Shown in pieces: positions 1 through 15,553 of a DNA stretch of 64,000 bases. The notes below the pieces were generated by a model. The model was not told the DNA's origin and did no database searches. It saw nothing but the letters and a program-made list of their open reading frames with translations. This DNA comes from Balanoglossus misakiensis (Eukaryota > Hemichordata): positions 5,642,001-5,706,000 of the forward strand of contig CM082594.2 in NCBI GenBank assembly GCA_040954595.2. Reading direction: 5' to 3'. The stretch's first letter is position 1, and every line of letters begins with the position of its first letter. The translations under genes were made by a program, and so were the position numbers.

Positions 1-2602
1 ACCGCTTGTGCCCCGCCAACGCTGCTTGCAGCTTTAATTGGTTCCAAATTTGCTTTTGTGTAAAATGAGAAACACATTATGTCACATGACAAAAGGGAGA
101 TTCGTACATAAAGGTTCTACTCGCAAGTAATCTAGTTTCCACTGTAAGATTTCCAGACTCCAAATTGTGCTATTGATCTGGTCTGTGTAATATGCAATAT
201 TTCGTTGCTATGCAGATGGACCAATTGGTTAGACAAGAGCGTACAAATGTAAGAGGGGTGAATTGAGCACAAAATATTTTGCTTACCACCTGACAGCTGC
301 ATGTGAACAAAATACTTGTTTACTTTCAGGGTTTGACTTTGGTGTATTACACTGTACTGTGAACAGAGATGTGACTCAGATGGGTGTAAACTTCATGTAT
401 AATGTATGATTCTACACAACTTGGAAAACACAAAACGGTTTAAGGAAGAAAAAACATCTAGTAAAAACTTCAGAAGTAAAATCTACAGAAGGCACCATGA
501 AGTTTCAAAGAGACCACCAACTTTTTTTCATGCCACTTAATATTTACACATGCCACTACTGAAGGTTTCACAGAACACACACATCATGTACATAACAACC
601 GGGAGCACAGAGCTTTCCGAACATCCAAGGTTAATCCTTTTGTAATGCTGATCATCCACGATGGTTTTTTTGTGTGTGAGGTTTAGCGTACAGCTGGTGC
701 AGGTATTGAATACAGATGTTAGAGAGTGTCTCTTTTGGGTCACTTTTTCTCGGTACCTATTCATGTCTTGGACACTATACAGACCGTATGATCCCTCAAA
801 GAACGCCTACCCTCGGGCCCTTTTCAAGTCTAATTGCTTACACAGGGGCTTAGAGTCTATCCGCTACAGGCTGTGCTGGCATGGCTGGTGATAGAAAGTC
901 ATGTTTTGGGGAAACTGAATTATATTTCTGACGACTGGACTGTCTCGAGAAATCATTGCAGTAAATATATCTCACATCTGTGTTTGTACACAAGACATTT
1001 TCGACACAAAGCGCCGAATTCAGCAATGACCGACGTCGAAACAGGAATGCCAGTTTTCATGCATTCCTGACACTCAATTGCAAACCAGAAAGCCAACTGA
1101 TAAATCCTACCTTTGTCTGTACAGCTTGCTGTCATAGCAGACTTCTCGCAAACACGCAGGGAACGTCAGTTTTTACCACAAACCCAGAGCTCAGCAGCTG
1201 ACACACATACATGTACTCACACTGCAGACAACACTCAGTTTCTGTAACGGCCAGGCTAGGCAGTGGCTTTCAGTTTGCCCATTATTGGATTTGTTTGCCC
1301 GCCTTTTCAGTCGGGGAAGCGAAGTTGTTGTCCGCAGTCTGATCCTCAGACAATACCCTTCATTGTTCGAGAGAAGACATGAACAAAGCTTCACTGATCA
1401 ATCTATATGAAACCGTCGATATTCTCGAACACCTCACTCAGTTGCCTATGTGAGCAGGCCTGGTATTTTTTTTCTGAAGCTCTGCATGCACAGTCTAGCT
1501 TGCATGGCCCGGGCGCTATCAATCATACGGTCCACTTTCCTACTTCTTGAGGACAACACAAGAAACCTGTTTGATTTACTCGATAAGACTTCCCATTCAC
1601 CGCTTATTGAAGAATCAATGACTGTATTCTTGTGGGGGGAGCACAAAAAAGTGTCTGCTGACAGATTCTGTGCAGACTGGCCTTTTTTTGTTGAAGTCCT
1701 GTCGCATGGCGAGTGGACCCCAACAAAAAGCCGGAATGCGACACTTCAATTTTAATTATGAGTGAAATCAGATCAGAATGGTCCCTACCACTTAACAGAC
1801 TGCCAAATGGCAACAAAACCAGGTGTTTACAGTTGGCGAAAAACTATTAACAGAATCGTCCAGTATTCAGGTCTCCAATGATGGTTTCATGGAGAACTTT
1901 GTTGCCTTGCTAGGCAAATGGTGAAGCTGTATTTGACTACAGGTTTATTCAGGATTGTATCCCCAACTTCCATGTATTTATATGGATGTTGCATGTACCA
2001 TAGTTTATGCAAATTTATAAAAAAAAAAAGTTAATAGAGGTTATATTTTGAGGGCGCTATCCACAATCCAAATACCAGTACCCTGCCAAGTGATATCCCC
2101 AGAAAAGGGCAGTATTGAACTCAGCATATGGTCAGCTACAGCAGTTGCATACTGAAAACAGACATTAAAATAAGATAACATATTCTAGCTTTAATCACAG
2201 AATGTTCTATGCCATTCAGGGGAATGGCTTAGAGAGAGGTATGGATACATTGGAAGGTCCAGCGAGGGTACTTCCACATTCTCAGCTGTCAACAGCTGTC
2301 ATTATTAAAAGTCTCAGGAAATATGCACACATTTGTGTTAACTACATATATAGACCATTAGCGGTTTCCCACAAAATTCACATCCAGCATCATTGATTTA
2401 TGTATGACATTTTCACACATGTTAAAGCTTGATCTGACACATAGCGTAATTTACTGTGGGATGGTTTTACACGAGTGACCTTACCCTCAAGCTAAGACAG
2501 TAAATTCGCTTATGTGTAGGCGTGCTACAGCTAAAAATACCTCAGAACTGTTTTATCGTAAATTGAGGAAACTGCACACTTTTTTCATGAAAATGCGGTC
2601 AG

Positions 2603-3174
2603 TTGCGTTGTTATTACAACCAGCTCTGAAAATTTTAAATCAAGATATTGTAACAATCTTTCTCCCATACAGTAAGTTTGTGGTTTTGTCATAAAATGCA
2701 CAATTCAGCAATACCACCCCACAGCTATTCATCTTGACTAGAATCAGGATTTTGCCATGTACAGCGCCCCCTCTGTTAAATCACAAAGCTTCATTTGTTC
2801 CATGAACAACACTCGAACACTAATTGCATGCTAACCATTTATGACTTACTCCAATTTCTCTGCGACTGTCAAAGTAACATTGGCTGCGTTGCGTTGTTAT
2901 TACAACCAGCTCTGAAAATTTTAAATCAAGATATTGTAACAATCTTTCTCCCATACAGTAAGTTTGTGGTTTTGTCATAAAATGCACAATTCAGCAATAC
3001 CACCCCACAGCTATTCATCTTGACTAGAATCAGGATTTTGCCATGTACAGCGCCCCCTCTGTTAAATCACAAAGCTTCATTTGTTCCATGAACAACACTC
3101 GAACACTAATTGCATGCTAACCATTTATGACTTACTCCAATTTCTCTGCGACTGTCAAAGTAACATTGGCTGCG
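2603..3174. repeat. exact 286-bp tandem duplication
   Basis: Two head-to-tail copies, 2603-2888 and 2889-3174, read as identical base for base. Each starts TTGCGTTGTTATTACAACC and ends ACATTGGCTGCG. Flanking sequence differs on both sides. The absence of any difference implies either a very recent duplication or an assembly artefact such as a collapsed or expanded haplotype. No coding potential is apparent. Confidence 0.93.
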
Positions 3175-4750
3175 CATCGTCTGAAATCTGTTGATGTGTG
3201 ACACCACCGTTACAACTACACTGCGTCTTCAGTTTCAAGACGCGAGAACGTATCGGTTTCGCACAAACTCACAAACTTCAAGTAGTGTGTTGTTTCACCT
3301 TGTTTCTTGGTGACCCAACACGGAGAATGACGTTGTTATTTTTTTCCCTCGCAGTTCAACACCTGTACTTATCCAATTTCCAACGCGTCTTTGTGTTCGC
3401 AAAGCCACACCAAAAACACATTCTCCAAGTTCTTTTGTATCTGATGCAAAGTTACACAGTGTCGCCCACTCCAAGCTGTCAAACACTCGCATGCTTAGCC
3501 TGATTGAGATTTTTTCTGCCATTCAAGTTTACATGGGCTCTGCATGACTGCTTTCAACAGCTCCACTACAACTGACATTGATCAAGTGGCAACTACACCA
3601 TTCAAGTTCACTGGGCAAGTACATGTCCAGCCAATCTGCAAGATTGCTTTCAACAATTCAACTACAACCGAAAGCTATCAGAAATGACCAGAACGCATTA
3701 GCCTTCCCTTGGAGACTTTCAGTTGCAGTTTCTATGCGAGGAAAGCTAAGTTTCAGGCCACACTGCAGCCAAATGCAGATGGACTACCACGTATGCACAC
3801 TCAGCACAAGACCAGTTGTGTAAATGGAACTGAAACTGCGGGAATGCAGATTGGAGAGAGGAATTCACCATTGAAATGACAGTATCGAAATCAAGTAGTC
3901 ACACACGTCAGACTTGCTGGTTACACAGCAATTCAGGTGACGGCGTTACACAAGACAACAATTATTCTACCGGGCTTTAGTTAATTGAGCTTCCATTAAC
4001 CCCCCAAAAAGAACAACTGACATTTCAACTGTTTCTATTTAACGAGTCTAAAGACACGCACACACGGATTTTAGAAGCATTGTTTGTCTACATCCCCGTC
4101 TTAATTTCCATTTCAATTGGATGGGTAAACACCGAATTCTTGGCGCGGGACAATCCAGACCAGAGCTGTATTAAGCCGAAACGCAACCCAGACATTCTGT
4201 TCAAACAACGACCGACCGACCGTTTCTGTCAAATTCATGCATGACTGACAACCCGAAAGGTCAGAAGTCCACGCAAGGCCATTATTCTGTACAAATGAGG
4301 AGAGAGGGACTCCTTGACTAATGGGGAGCCAGGGGTAATTACGTCCACGGGTCATTAAAATCAGAGATTTACTAATAACTGAAAATAAGCTGTAATTATT
4401 ATCATGGGTACGGAAACAACATTCTCCCTAGGTGCTGGCCGAGAAGAAACTGGCCCTCGCTGAAAATGATCAGGTTCTTCCTGTAATTGTTCAAATTTGC
4501 AGTAGTTAAGGAAATACAAAACTGCATGTGACCGGCATCACAATTTATTCCGTGCATGTCTGCAGTTTATTTGCAGAATACCTTAGAAGGCATCCAATGA
4601 GAACTCGGGCAACACACTATCGTTTAGTATCAAGTTAATTCATGTGATGGGTTTAACAGACTTCCCAATCACTCCATGAAGAATCATTGGTATCAGTCTT
4701 GGTGGTGATGTGGCATACCCCAACAATTTCATCATTCTCCCTGGCCGTAT

Positions 4751-4845
4751 TTAACCCTTTCACCACCATGGTTTGGTCCAAATCCAATTGTTTCTTATGG
4801 TACAGTCAGACCATCTATAGAAGGTAACAGGGGTGGAAGGGTTAA
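4751..4845 (+). mobile_element. MITE-like element, TTAACCC family, copy 1
   Basis: About 95 bp, beginning TTAACCCTTTCACC and ending GGTGGAAGGGTTAA, so the ends are imperfect inverted repeats. The interior (CATGGTTTGGTCCAAATCCA) is shared with four other copies in this window. It has no coding capacity, so it would be non-autonomous. It lies in the gene-poor left part. Confidence 0.7.
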
Positions 4846-7800
4846 TATGAGTGCAGCAAAGTCGGCACATCACAAAACAGGATGTGGTTCGAGTCTCAGG
4901 ATTACATCACTACACGCTTTGTGCAATTGTCTACAGGTAGCAGTTTTTACATTCCAAATAAAGTTTTACAACTCCCCAAAGTACCAATCATGCTTTGTGA
5001 TGCCAGTTTACGAGTTTTCCCAAGTCGAATCTGGAATGTCTAGAGATCTTGAACTTTTTATTGTGACTACAGATACACTGTATGTTTTACTGGCACCTTA
5101 TCAAAGACATGGAAAATTTTACTTTTTTCATCTTAGGATTAACTCGATAAACTTAAATTGACCTTCACCTGACCAAATAACGAATCATCAGCCCCTAGCC
5201 TAACTTTAGTAGTCAACTGAATTCAATCACATCTGCAGCACAGACCAGGGTTGAAATAACATGCATGGTTAGTTTTTTGACAGGGTTACATACAATAACA
5301 AAATGTCAAGCCTGGGCTTTCTCAGTATAAAAATTTATTGACTGGCCATGGCAGTGTTCTGTACAGTACTTTAGTCTTTTATGGGCTCATTGGATTCAAA
5401 TAAATCGGGTTGCAAACTAATCAGTACAAAGTATCCTAGTGTGTTTTTTATGTTTAATAGTATTCTTCATGGGTGAGATGCTTTTTTTCAGAGTAACAAA
5501 AGTACGGAACTTTCTAAGGGAAAAGTGAGACAGAATATGTTGCCAGTTTTATGAGGGGGGGACATCTGCACAAGACATGAAAAAGGATTACTGGACATCT
5601 CATCAATAAAAGTTTTACATGCATTTCATCCAGCACCCCTATCCCACCACCCCCTCTCTCCATCGCCAAGTTGTTAATTTCTTCTCTTCTGACTACTCAA
5701 TGGGTAAATGATAAGAAATGTATGGTCGGCTCTGGTATGATGATCCAGGGGCCAAATTAATCAAAAACTCACTACAGGCAGTTAATTTCCAAAGAAGCCC
5801 CACAAATGCAGTCTTGGGACAATCCCAGACTTCAAAGCATATCTAAAGCAACAGATGACTTGTGCACTGCTGAACTGACTTTACCAAAGATATTCAAAAT
5901 TGATGAGTCGGCAGTTTTTAATGACAGCAGAATTCCTACTAAAAGACCGTAACTAATCAATTTCACATTCTGATTTCAATCACTGGGGTGGCACATCAAA
6001 AATGAAACAAACTGGTATGCCTGTATATATTTCATATACTGACCTGGCAAAACTCATCTTTTTTTTCATAAATAATATATATTTTTTCCTGTTGCAGATC
6101 TACATGTAGACGATGATGATCTGTTAATACAAGTCTTCCATAAATAATAAAGAAGCTATATAAGCAGTGAAGACACCCGATTACATGTATACCCATGTTT
6201 TGACTAATCTTCATATTATTTGTTGTTATCATCCAGTGTCAGGAATTTGATTACAAAGCTATGGATTCTATTACACCAAGTATACAACAGCACACAGAAA
6301 CCCGAAACCCACATGAAAATGAACAGTTGTTGTGCTATACCAACAGAACACAATGCAGTTATGATCCTTGCAAGCTTTGACGTACACAACTGAGAGTACA
6401 TGTACATGTAACTATGAGGCCACATTGACAGCAGACAAAACTACAAGACACACCACTAAAAATTTAATTCTGATAAATAACATTTTTCCAGTCTTTGATA
6501 AAACTCCCTCACAATTTCACAAATCTAATTCAGCATGAGATACGTTTTGTCTCATTGAACTGATAAATTGTTTAATTATTTAGTAAAAAAACACTTCAAA
6601 AACCCAGTAAAAACATGTCCTTGTAGACATGCTAATTTTAACTTCCCAACATGCAGGCATTTCCTCTGTGGATTTATGTACCAGGTTTCCTGTGTATATT
6701 TTAGGTCATAGAAGACAATGTCATGTATGTTTGAGAATTAGTGACTGATCTACTCTCAGTCAGCTTGTAGAGTTAATGTTTCAATGACATAATTTATGGT
6801 ACATACCAGAAATGATGTCATCAGAGTAGTTCTTTTATCTACAGATGGTTCAGTACACAGAGAAGCATAAATAATGTTCCGTATGAACCAAAACCTACTC
6901 ATGATGATGTCAAAAGAATGTGACCTAGCTTGACCCCACAATCAAAATACCGTATGTACATGCAGGCAGAGAGCTTATCACTTCTCAATATGGAGGTAAA
7001 CAGTTCCATCAGGTGGAAATCCTAGGTATTTTTTAGTATTTTTGTTCTGTTAATTGGAGTATAAATATTGGCAGTTCTCTTCGAGAATATCCCATAAGAT
7101 TAGATTTTTTTACATTATGTCACCACCAGAATCAGACAGCGATCCGTCCAAGCAAGTCGAGAAGCCCCACTTGTCTTCCATTCTGGCAATCATTACAAGC
7201 ACACAGCAATCATCCCTGACAGGGCTTGCAAACTGCTAATGGCGTCTCAAAACTCCAGCACTATACAATGTACAACACAACCTCTACTAGACTGCACAAG
7301 GATTTCTGGGTCCCCTCTTTTCGACGATTCGCTCAGACAAAAAACACACACCTCAACGATGACTCACGACGCGGACAGTTTCACAGGGTAATTGACAGCT
7401 ACTGGGAATTCAATTGAAAGGGAAAATGCGTTCATTTAATTGTGGAGGAGAAATTTAAGGGCACACTGTTGAGAAATGTGATTCTGAGTTGTCATTGTCG
7501 CATTATATCAATATTCGTCTCACATGTATAATTGCGACATCCCTTTATTCCCCCAAAAACAATAAAACGTTGAACAAATTGCTTAACTGTGAAGTTAACC
7601 AGAATTCTGATCTAAATCTGCTTTGAGGCAATTCAATCAAAAAATATTCATTATAACATCTAATAAGATTAACGTCTAATAGTACTACTGAATATTTTTA
7701 AGGACAGAAAATACTCATGTAGAAGTAAATGAACATTAAATTGAATTGGCTGAAAATCACACTGACAGAACCAAAACAATTGGGTTTGATCACTTCTTGG

Positions 7801-9078
7801 TGGTTAGAAAAGAAATGAAAAAAACATCTGACATGGTCCCTCTTTACCAGATAGACCCAGTGTAATGCTGGGTTCGGTTCTCTAGTCAACCTCCACTGTG
7901 CAAATGGTAATTGGAACACAGTGCACTCAGACTCATCCGAACCATCGAATATGACTGAGTGACCATTGTGGCCTTTCTCTCTTCATTATGCCACCTTCGT
8001 GGGTCAGTATCTGTGCCAAGAAGGCAGATTTTGAAATTTAGAAAATAACTTCTATCCTTTCATGTAAGAAACATTTGTTTAAGAGGGATTTTTCAAATGT
8101 TTCACAGAGAAATCTTGGTGCTCACATCTTGGTGTTTTTGTTATTTGAGATAGATTCCAAGAATTCCTTGTGTCTCTTTGTTTACAGAATTCCCCTCAGT
8201 GCATTGTGGAAAACTGACAAGGATATCATTCTTCTGGATATATTCTGTTTGTGTATGAGAACTACAAATTACATATTTGTCTTTCCAATTTAGCAATTTC
8301 CTGAAGGGATGCTTCATGGAACAATCAAATTTTCAAGAGATTTTTTACTAATTCAGTAAATATTAATGCAGATTGGTACAAAAAGTATGACAGCATGTTT
8401 AGGCTGTCAACAGTCTCTTCTAGGCATTTGGGGGATTGAACAATTCAAGTCCCCTTGTTGCATAGTGCTGTGTCAAGTCACTTTACTTGTATCTGTTACA
8501 AGTACCGGTAATGAAAATGGGCAAGGGAGCAGCTGTCCTGACGACCATTTGCTCTACATTTCTGTGTCACATCGGAAAAATAAATGCCAAAAACCACACA
8601 AGTGGCTTGGCAACTGTCTGTTAACTACAATCCCTTGAGACCTGTCATTTTGATTTCAAAACACATCAATTTTATTATTAGCGGGGACCATGGGGATGGG
8701 GGTTCTGTCTTCTTGTATAAAACATCAAATCCATTCCTCATACAATCATAACAATCTGCAGTTTCAATTGTCATAAAACACACATGTATAGAGACAAAAG
8801 ACCAACGTCCACAGGATTGAATATACACGTAAATTAAACAAATACATGTATGACTGTAGGTACCCAGTGAAGCAGTGACAACCTTACTACGATGATTAAC
8901 ACCAACGTATAATGACTATTTCAATATTTAAAGACTGAATGAAAAATAGACAGCTTAAAATATTTGCAAGTCTCAGTCACAAAACACAGGTGTTGTGATT
9001 GTCCGCGACATGACTGAAATTCATTTCATTTAGAAATGAACAGGCATATATAGGTTGACATGACAGACATCATTTGAC

Positions 9079-9117
9079 ACAATAGAGTTGTGTAATGTAA
9101 TAAATCAACTCTATTGT
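9079..9117. repeat. 12-bp perfect inverted repeat
   Basis: ACAATAGAGTTG (9079-9090) is followed after 15 bases by its exact reverse complement (9106-9117). The loop is AT-rich. It could form a hairpin or cruciform, or mark a small non-autonomous element. No flanking target duplication was seen. Confidence 0.6.
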
Positions 9118-12100
9118 CCTGATGCCACAAGGGATATCATACACAAGGCATGTATTGCAATTATCTTGCTGTGTTCTATGTCGGGGGTCCATACAATAAT
9201 CATTTATTCAAGTTACGCTGTCTAGTCAAATCCATCATGATTCAGCGTACAACGCGGTCAGTCTCTGCATCAATATATGAAGATCTTGATTTTTACCAGA
9301 CAAAATAAGTTATGAGTAACATCCATCTTTAGTGTACAAGTATCTATGCATCATGCTAAAATCTGATATCAGATCTTACATGTAACAGTCTTCATGAAAA
9401 TTCCAAAGATGACCTACGTTTCTGACCTATCTTTCATCTCTTTCTTGTATCTCCTGATCATCCATACACCAATGTTTGTAATTGTATACATAAAAATGTT
9501 CACTAAAATTATGATCATTGCAAAAAATTCATCATCATCTACTAGACAACAAGACATAAGCAAGTTTTCCTTGGATTTTCAGAAATTCGTGCCACAGACA
9601 TCCTGGTGACAGTGACTGGACCCTTCAGGTCAACACACACTGATTGGTGCCAAATTGGCGCCTCTTCTGCCAACATCGTCATTCTCATGCATGGAAATTA
9701 AAAGGTTTCATATGATTGACATCTGGTGGCGTTCGGAAAAGCCTACAATTGGGTGCTTGTAGCCTGGGGAGCCAGCTCTGCTACATACAACAATTTCACA
9801 AGCAATGGCCATTACTGAAGTCAACGTATGTGTCAATCACACCAGTGAGACAGCTAAACTCTCTAACTTTTCCAAACTCTCGTGTACTGTTGTATACAGT
9901 CATGTACTCAACTCAAGCACTTGGCATATTAGTGTTACTTCAAAACTTACAGCAACCACTCTCGTATAAAACTTACCACTGTCACTGAAGATACTCGTCT
10001 CATACAGTACATCCAAATGAAACCTCTTCCTCGCCATTTTATACAGTGCATACCAACAACTGATAGACTTACACGCATTTTTCGCAAACTATATCACTGT
10101 AACATTATCCAGTTGAGGGTCACACATATCATATTTGTGTGTGAAGAAGATCATCTGAATTTCATCTCAACACCAAATCATTCCAGAAATATTCCGCCAC
10201 GCTTGTCAAATCATCACATTAAATCATTTAATTACGATATCGATATACACTCTAGTGTATGCAAGATAAATCTAAAATGCGGAGTCATCTATATCGGTGA
10301 AATCTTAGACTCATCTTTCATCATATCCCTCACCACTGTAGCAATTTCAACTATTTTTACAAGCAAGCAATAAACATTATTACTGTCAGAGTTGGGACCT
10401 CCCTCATTAATAGTACCGTAACTTTTCAAAACTATTCTATTCAGTAGACTGTGTTTGGTGTTGTCAGTACAGATACCGTGTTTTGATATACGGGACCCCT
10501 ATTCAGGAAAAATGTTACAATGGGTTTATATTGACTTACATGTACACGTTTGCTTGGTTTCGCGAACACACTTATGTATACAGACATGCAATGTAGATGT
10601 CTGTATCGATTACTCCCAAGTTATTTCATTCCTGTCTACACTCTCTGCACTGGGGCATGCGAGTCAAACGTAATTTATGCGTATAAGGTATCTTGTTTTG
10701 CCATAGTGCCAGGCTGAACTTTGACCCCCATGCAACACTGTCGCCTTTGGCAGGTCACACTTCTCTTGCGGGCAGATCAGCACCAAGCTTGATATCATAC
10801 ATTGATATATTAACTTTAGGAGTTGAATGATACATGGATTAATATGTAATTATTGGTTTGGACAGGCCATCACGTTCATTTGATGTCATTTGGATAGTTG
10901 CTGGTTTCAGGATCCTGAAGTTTCGGTCAGTCATCGAAAACACTGTTGTCATCCAGTGCTGAAGTTGAAAGCATGATCTAACTTCTCTAGGTTGGGAATA
11001 AACACCGAAATGATCATAATTTCGCATGTTTGAGAATGCAGAATCAGAATGACAAACCTCTCGTTGGAAACAATAAAGAAAGATATGCAATTTTATTTGT
11101 ACACGTATGTACCGATATGTGGGTTACGTCTCTGTTGGGTATATGTAGATCTGTATACATTCTAACGTGTTGGACAGGGAAGTGCTGGCCAGGGATTGGT
11201 TCTGTACCTGTCACTGTGCTGTACAAATTTCAATCAGATTGAACAATCAGAACAATATTGAAAGAAACGGTGCTGCGATGTCAATGTCAACACAGCAGAC
11301 GCTCAATTAATATTTTACAATGATTGCCGCACACTTGCTCGGCATGTCTGGCTGTGAAACTCTACACACTAATGCGGTGACTCATTCGCTTTAATCACAT
11401 CAAGACGATTCGGCAGCCTGAGTCTGTCTTTCTCCTCATTTCTCTGAAGTGGGGGGAATGTTTATAACAGAATCCGCGTGAAATCCAAAACCCAGAGATG
11501 AGTTCATTGTTCACGACCGCTCGCCCGCAGAGAACCAGCACCTTGAATGACACAGGAATTTCACGTGACTGACAGGCAATGTTAGGTGTAACAATTATGG
11601 CAGGGAAGAATCATTTAAAATAACAGTCACATACCCCCTTCACCTCATTTAGTGTTACGGTACATACCAATGCAGTACAAGGTGTTCACAATGTCTGTGA
11701 ATTCCTTGTAATGCAAGAATGCAGAAAATTTGAAAGAAGACTGCCTTAAAATTAAATTACACATTCAGATAAGAATGTGGCATTTAATCTGATTAGCAAT
11801 ATACTGCATGTTTGTCTCATCAGTTTTTCTACTGTACAGCAAGTCTGACTACGTCAAATAAATGTTAGGAATTGAGGTGTGTACAATTATCTTCACATCT
11901 CATTCATTACATCACTGGATAAAATCTCGACACCATGGATGTACCATTCTGACTGTCTGAGTTCATATCGTTGCAATTCTGTGACATGAATATGACGTAC
12001 ATGTGGAAATTCCTGCAACATGTACCTGCAAGAAAAGCTGCCCAGCAAATGCATCCAAGCGTTCACTGCTCGCAATCCTCCACTGATTAATTCATGGACA

Positions 12101-15100
12101 ACAGGCACCTGTACACGCATTCAAACGTCCATCACAGCGAGCTGTTATCAAGCACTTCTGCATTTCGTGACAGTGCGACTTACGCAATGCGCCATCAGTC
12201 ATTACATCTTTCCCACGAAATGTGTTTCTATTTTTAAAAACATCTTGAATCGAGGAGTTCATACTCCAGCCATACTGCCTCAATTCGACCGAGTGATAAC
12301 GGTGCATTTTATCATTTATTTTCCATTCCTCCCTCTTGCCAAGTGTAGCATTTCACAGACGTAAGCCTTGTAAACACATATAACAGTAACATGCTGTATC
12401 TATTCCAAGACATTTAATCACTGGCATCTAACACCAAACTGCTGGCCACATCAAGGACATTTTATCAATCTTGCAAGTGTCTTGGCATATAGAGTGGGCT
12501 GGCTGGCTGGTGGAAAAAATACTGTTTTTATCTTTGCTAATGCATAAGTTAATGCATAACAGAGCCTATTTATCTTATCTGAAGGATGTCTTGCGGTTTT
12601 CAATTGAAAACATGTTATACAGAATGAAAGGGCTCCGTCTGGGTTGAACACTTGATGTGAACCACTGCTTGTGAACTGTTGAATTTATCGTGTGTATGCT
12701 GAAAATCACACGATACTACTGTTGTACTCAAAATACAGACACTGCTAGCCTACATACTGTACGTGGAATAGTGGTCTTTTTGTAATATGCTAATCAGATC
12801 AGTCATGTGACTGATTTAAACCAATGGGTGAATCAGGAGGCAATGATGTTTATCTGCCTCATCACAGAAATGTCATTTCAGCATATATGATTTTGTCATA
12901 AGAATTACAAACATAACTCCGTTTATGAAAATATTTCAAATGGAACAGCAAAATACCCGTGAATAGTTGTAATGAAAATCACCATACTGCATGATCTAGA
13001 GATGTAGCATTGCTACACATACATGTACATCTACATTGGTCTGCATCAGTACAATGTAAGGAACAGCATGCACACAAGGCAGGGTGTCAAACAAATAGTT
13101 TCACTACCAAGCTCTCCACAATGTTGTGGCTGGGAAGACAGAGTGCAGGGGTTACGGAAACACGGTTTCGCAGGAATGTAAACAGTTGACCGAAATCCAA
13201 GGTTTCAATGTTTCATTTCTTATGTCTGAGAAACCAGCCACGCAACCCTGACATTTCACCATTAGTCACAGGGTTTTTCCTACCCCCCCTCCTATCACAG
13301 GCACTGACAAATTATTTAAGAATGTTCTCTTTCCCTACATATCCTGGTCCACCCCCAGCAGTTACATATGGAATGATCCATTCCAATCACTCCATTGGTA
13401 TGCTGTTCCGTTCCACATCATGCACGGGGAGACCACAAGGTTAATGAGCCGGGAGAGAAACTGGGGTAAACTGTATTCACACAGGTCACCAAAACATCAG
13501 ATCTCTTTGTTTTGAACTATAAGGGCGGAGTCGGAACAACCGATGGAAATAGAATGAATTTCCAAGGAAAAGCAACACCAGGCACTATCCGCGAAGTGGT
13601 CCATGGAAGCTGGAGTTTCAAATTCCATCTCTGAACTGATTTAATTTAAATCTTGTGTTTTGGTTATTATATTAAACCACAAACATGTTGAGCCTAACAC
13701 CAGTGGAATCACTGAATTCCCAGAATTCTCACATTGACAGACAACTAGCGCGACTCACAACACTTCTGACGGCCACAGGCCAAACACTCTGTGGCACTGA
13801 AGAAAACAAACTTGCCAGGGAGTGCAAGTGTGAAACGTTGGCCCGGCCGGCAGAAATGCCTTGGGAATGCAAACCACAACCAACACAAATATTATTCTTG
13901 TGCTACCCAAAACAACCTCATTCATCTCTGGCATGCTAATTCTGTTCATAGCAAGTACATGTAGAAAGCGATGTTTTTCCTTCTTGAATGTGTATTTATC
14001 ACAGCTGGAGTTTAACACCTTTTTAGTTGTTCCTTTTATTGAACAAAACCACACAATAATTTTTTATTGAATGTCATCTGAGCGTTAAAAAGTACCAGTA
14101 ACAATTCCACATTTAACCCACAATAAAGAAGTCAAACGTACCATTCCTACGGTATTGTGCACATTGTGTTATATTTGTCATGGTAGCAATATTTTGAATA
14201 CACCTTCACACTTTTATCCACAAGGACTTGTACACAGAAAATTTTCACCACTTTTCCTAATATTATTTTTTTAGCAGCTGTAATCTCAACGACCATGGAA
14301 ATGATGGCAACAGGTCAAAGTTCAAATCACACACCCCCTACAGAATTCGAACATACGTACTATAAAAGTTCACCTGCCCTTGATGACAGGTGTACATGTA
14401 TTGCAGTGTGGAATATGGACCCTGGGGGCTCTGACAACACTTAAAACAACTGTAGCATTTGACAATGGCTGTCCAGGGTATTTCCTACATGTGCTACTGT
14501 CACAAATTTTATTTGGTGAGCCATGATGATGAAGCAAAGAAACAAACCAGCTGACCTGCAGCATCAATCCTGATTGGTCAATTCTCTGTAATCTTCAAAC
14601 AACTGCCCACCAGGTGCACGAATGAATTTAACTTTATTATTATTATAAACATACACGTACTTTTGGCTTTAATGTATACAAATTAATTAATAAATAGTTT
14701 CAGTGCTATAGTTTTACCACAACGTCATTGCTTTTTCAGTAACATATGGATGCTAACATGCACAAGGCCTTGACTGCTACCACCATTACTCAGCAGTCTA
14801 TAGCATACAGATACATCTGGAACAATCGCATTTGTTGGCTTTGGGGAAGAAAGAGGAAATTCCACAAAGATATGGAGTCTGAATTCAAGAACCTGGCTAT
14901 GGTTTACGAAGTAATCGTTTCAAGGTGATTTTCAAATGAACTGTGTAACAAATTCCACGCGAAACTCCCCCCTTGGGGTGTCCCCAGCTTTAGGAAAAGT
15001 CTTGATTAAACCCAACTTACATTGTGATTCTGCACGAATTGAAATTGGTTGGCTCTTAAAACCTCACAGTACTGTACGCATGAAATGTTGTAATTATTTT

Positions 15101-15540
15101 TTTCAGCTATGGCACAGGTGTGCATTTTAATTATCATGGAATTGAAAGCACATGTACATACAGCATACAACATAAAAAATATTCTGTGAATATACTCAAA
15201 CATGCAATTTAGTAAATGACATTTCACGCCTGATTCTACAGCTCGTGGTCGATTTTTCTAGTAGCCATGGTAACGCGTTTCACTCTACAACATACTCACA
15301 GACTGTACAAAGTCTGTTCCTGACAGGTACAGTATGTTCATTTCTAGAGATCAGCTAGGCTAAGCTGTCTAATGCCATATTAGTCTGTTGATTTCAATAA
15401 TATTGGCGTACTACATGTATGTACAAAGTCTTAAAACAAAATATGACCTCCCAAACCCTGCCTACCCCTAATCCTCAGTGGTACAGACAGTGTGTCTTTG
15501 CACTATTCTGTGAGGATGGGAATATTACACAATTTTAATT

Positions 15541-15553
15541 GGGGGGGGGGGGG
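15541..15553. repeat. poly-G run
   Basis: Thirteen consecutive G residues in otherwise AT-rich intronic DNA. It is a simple repeat whose length may be unreliable in sequencing. Confidence 0.9.

Noticed and set aside
4886-4900. tRNA B-box-like GGTTCGAGTCT
   Set aside because: No A box or cloverleaf upstream.
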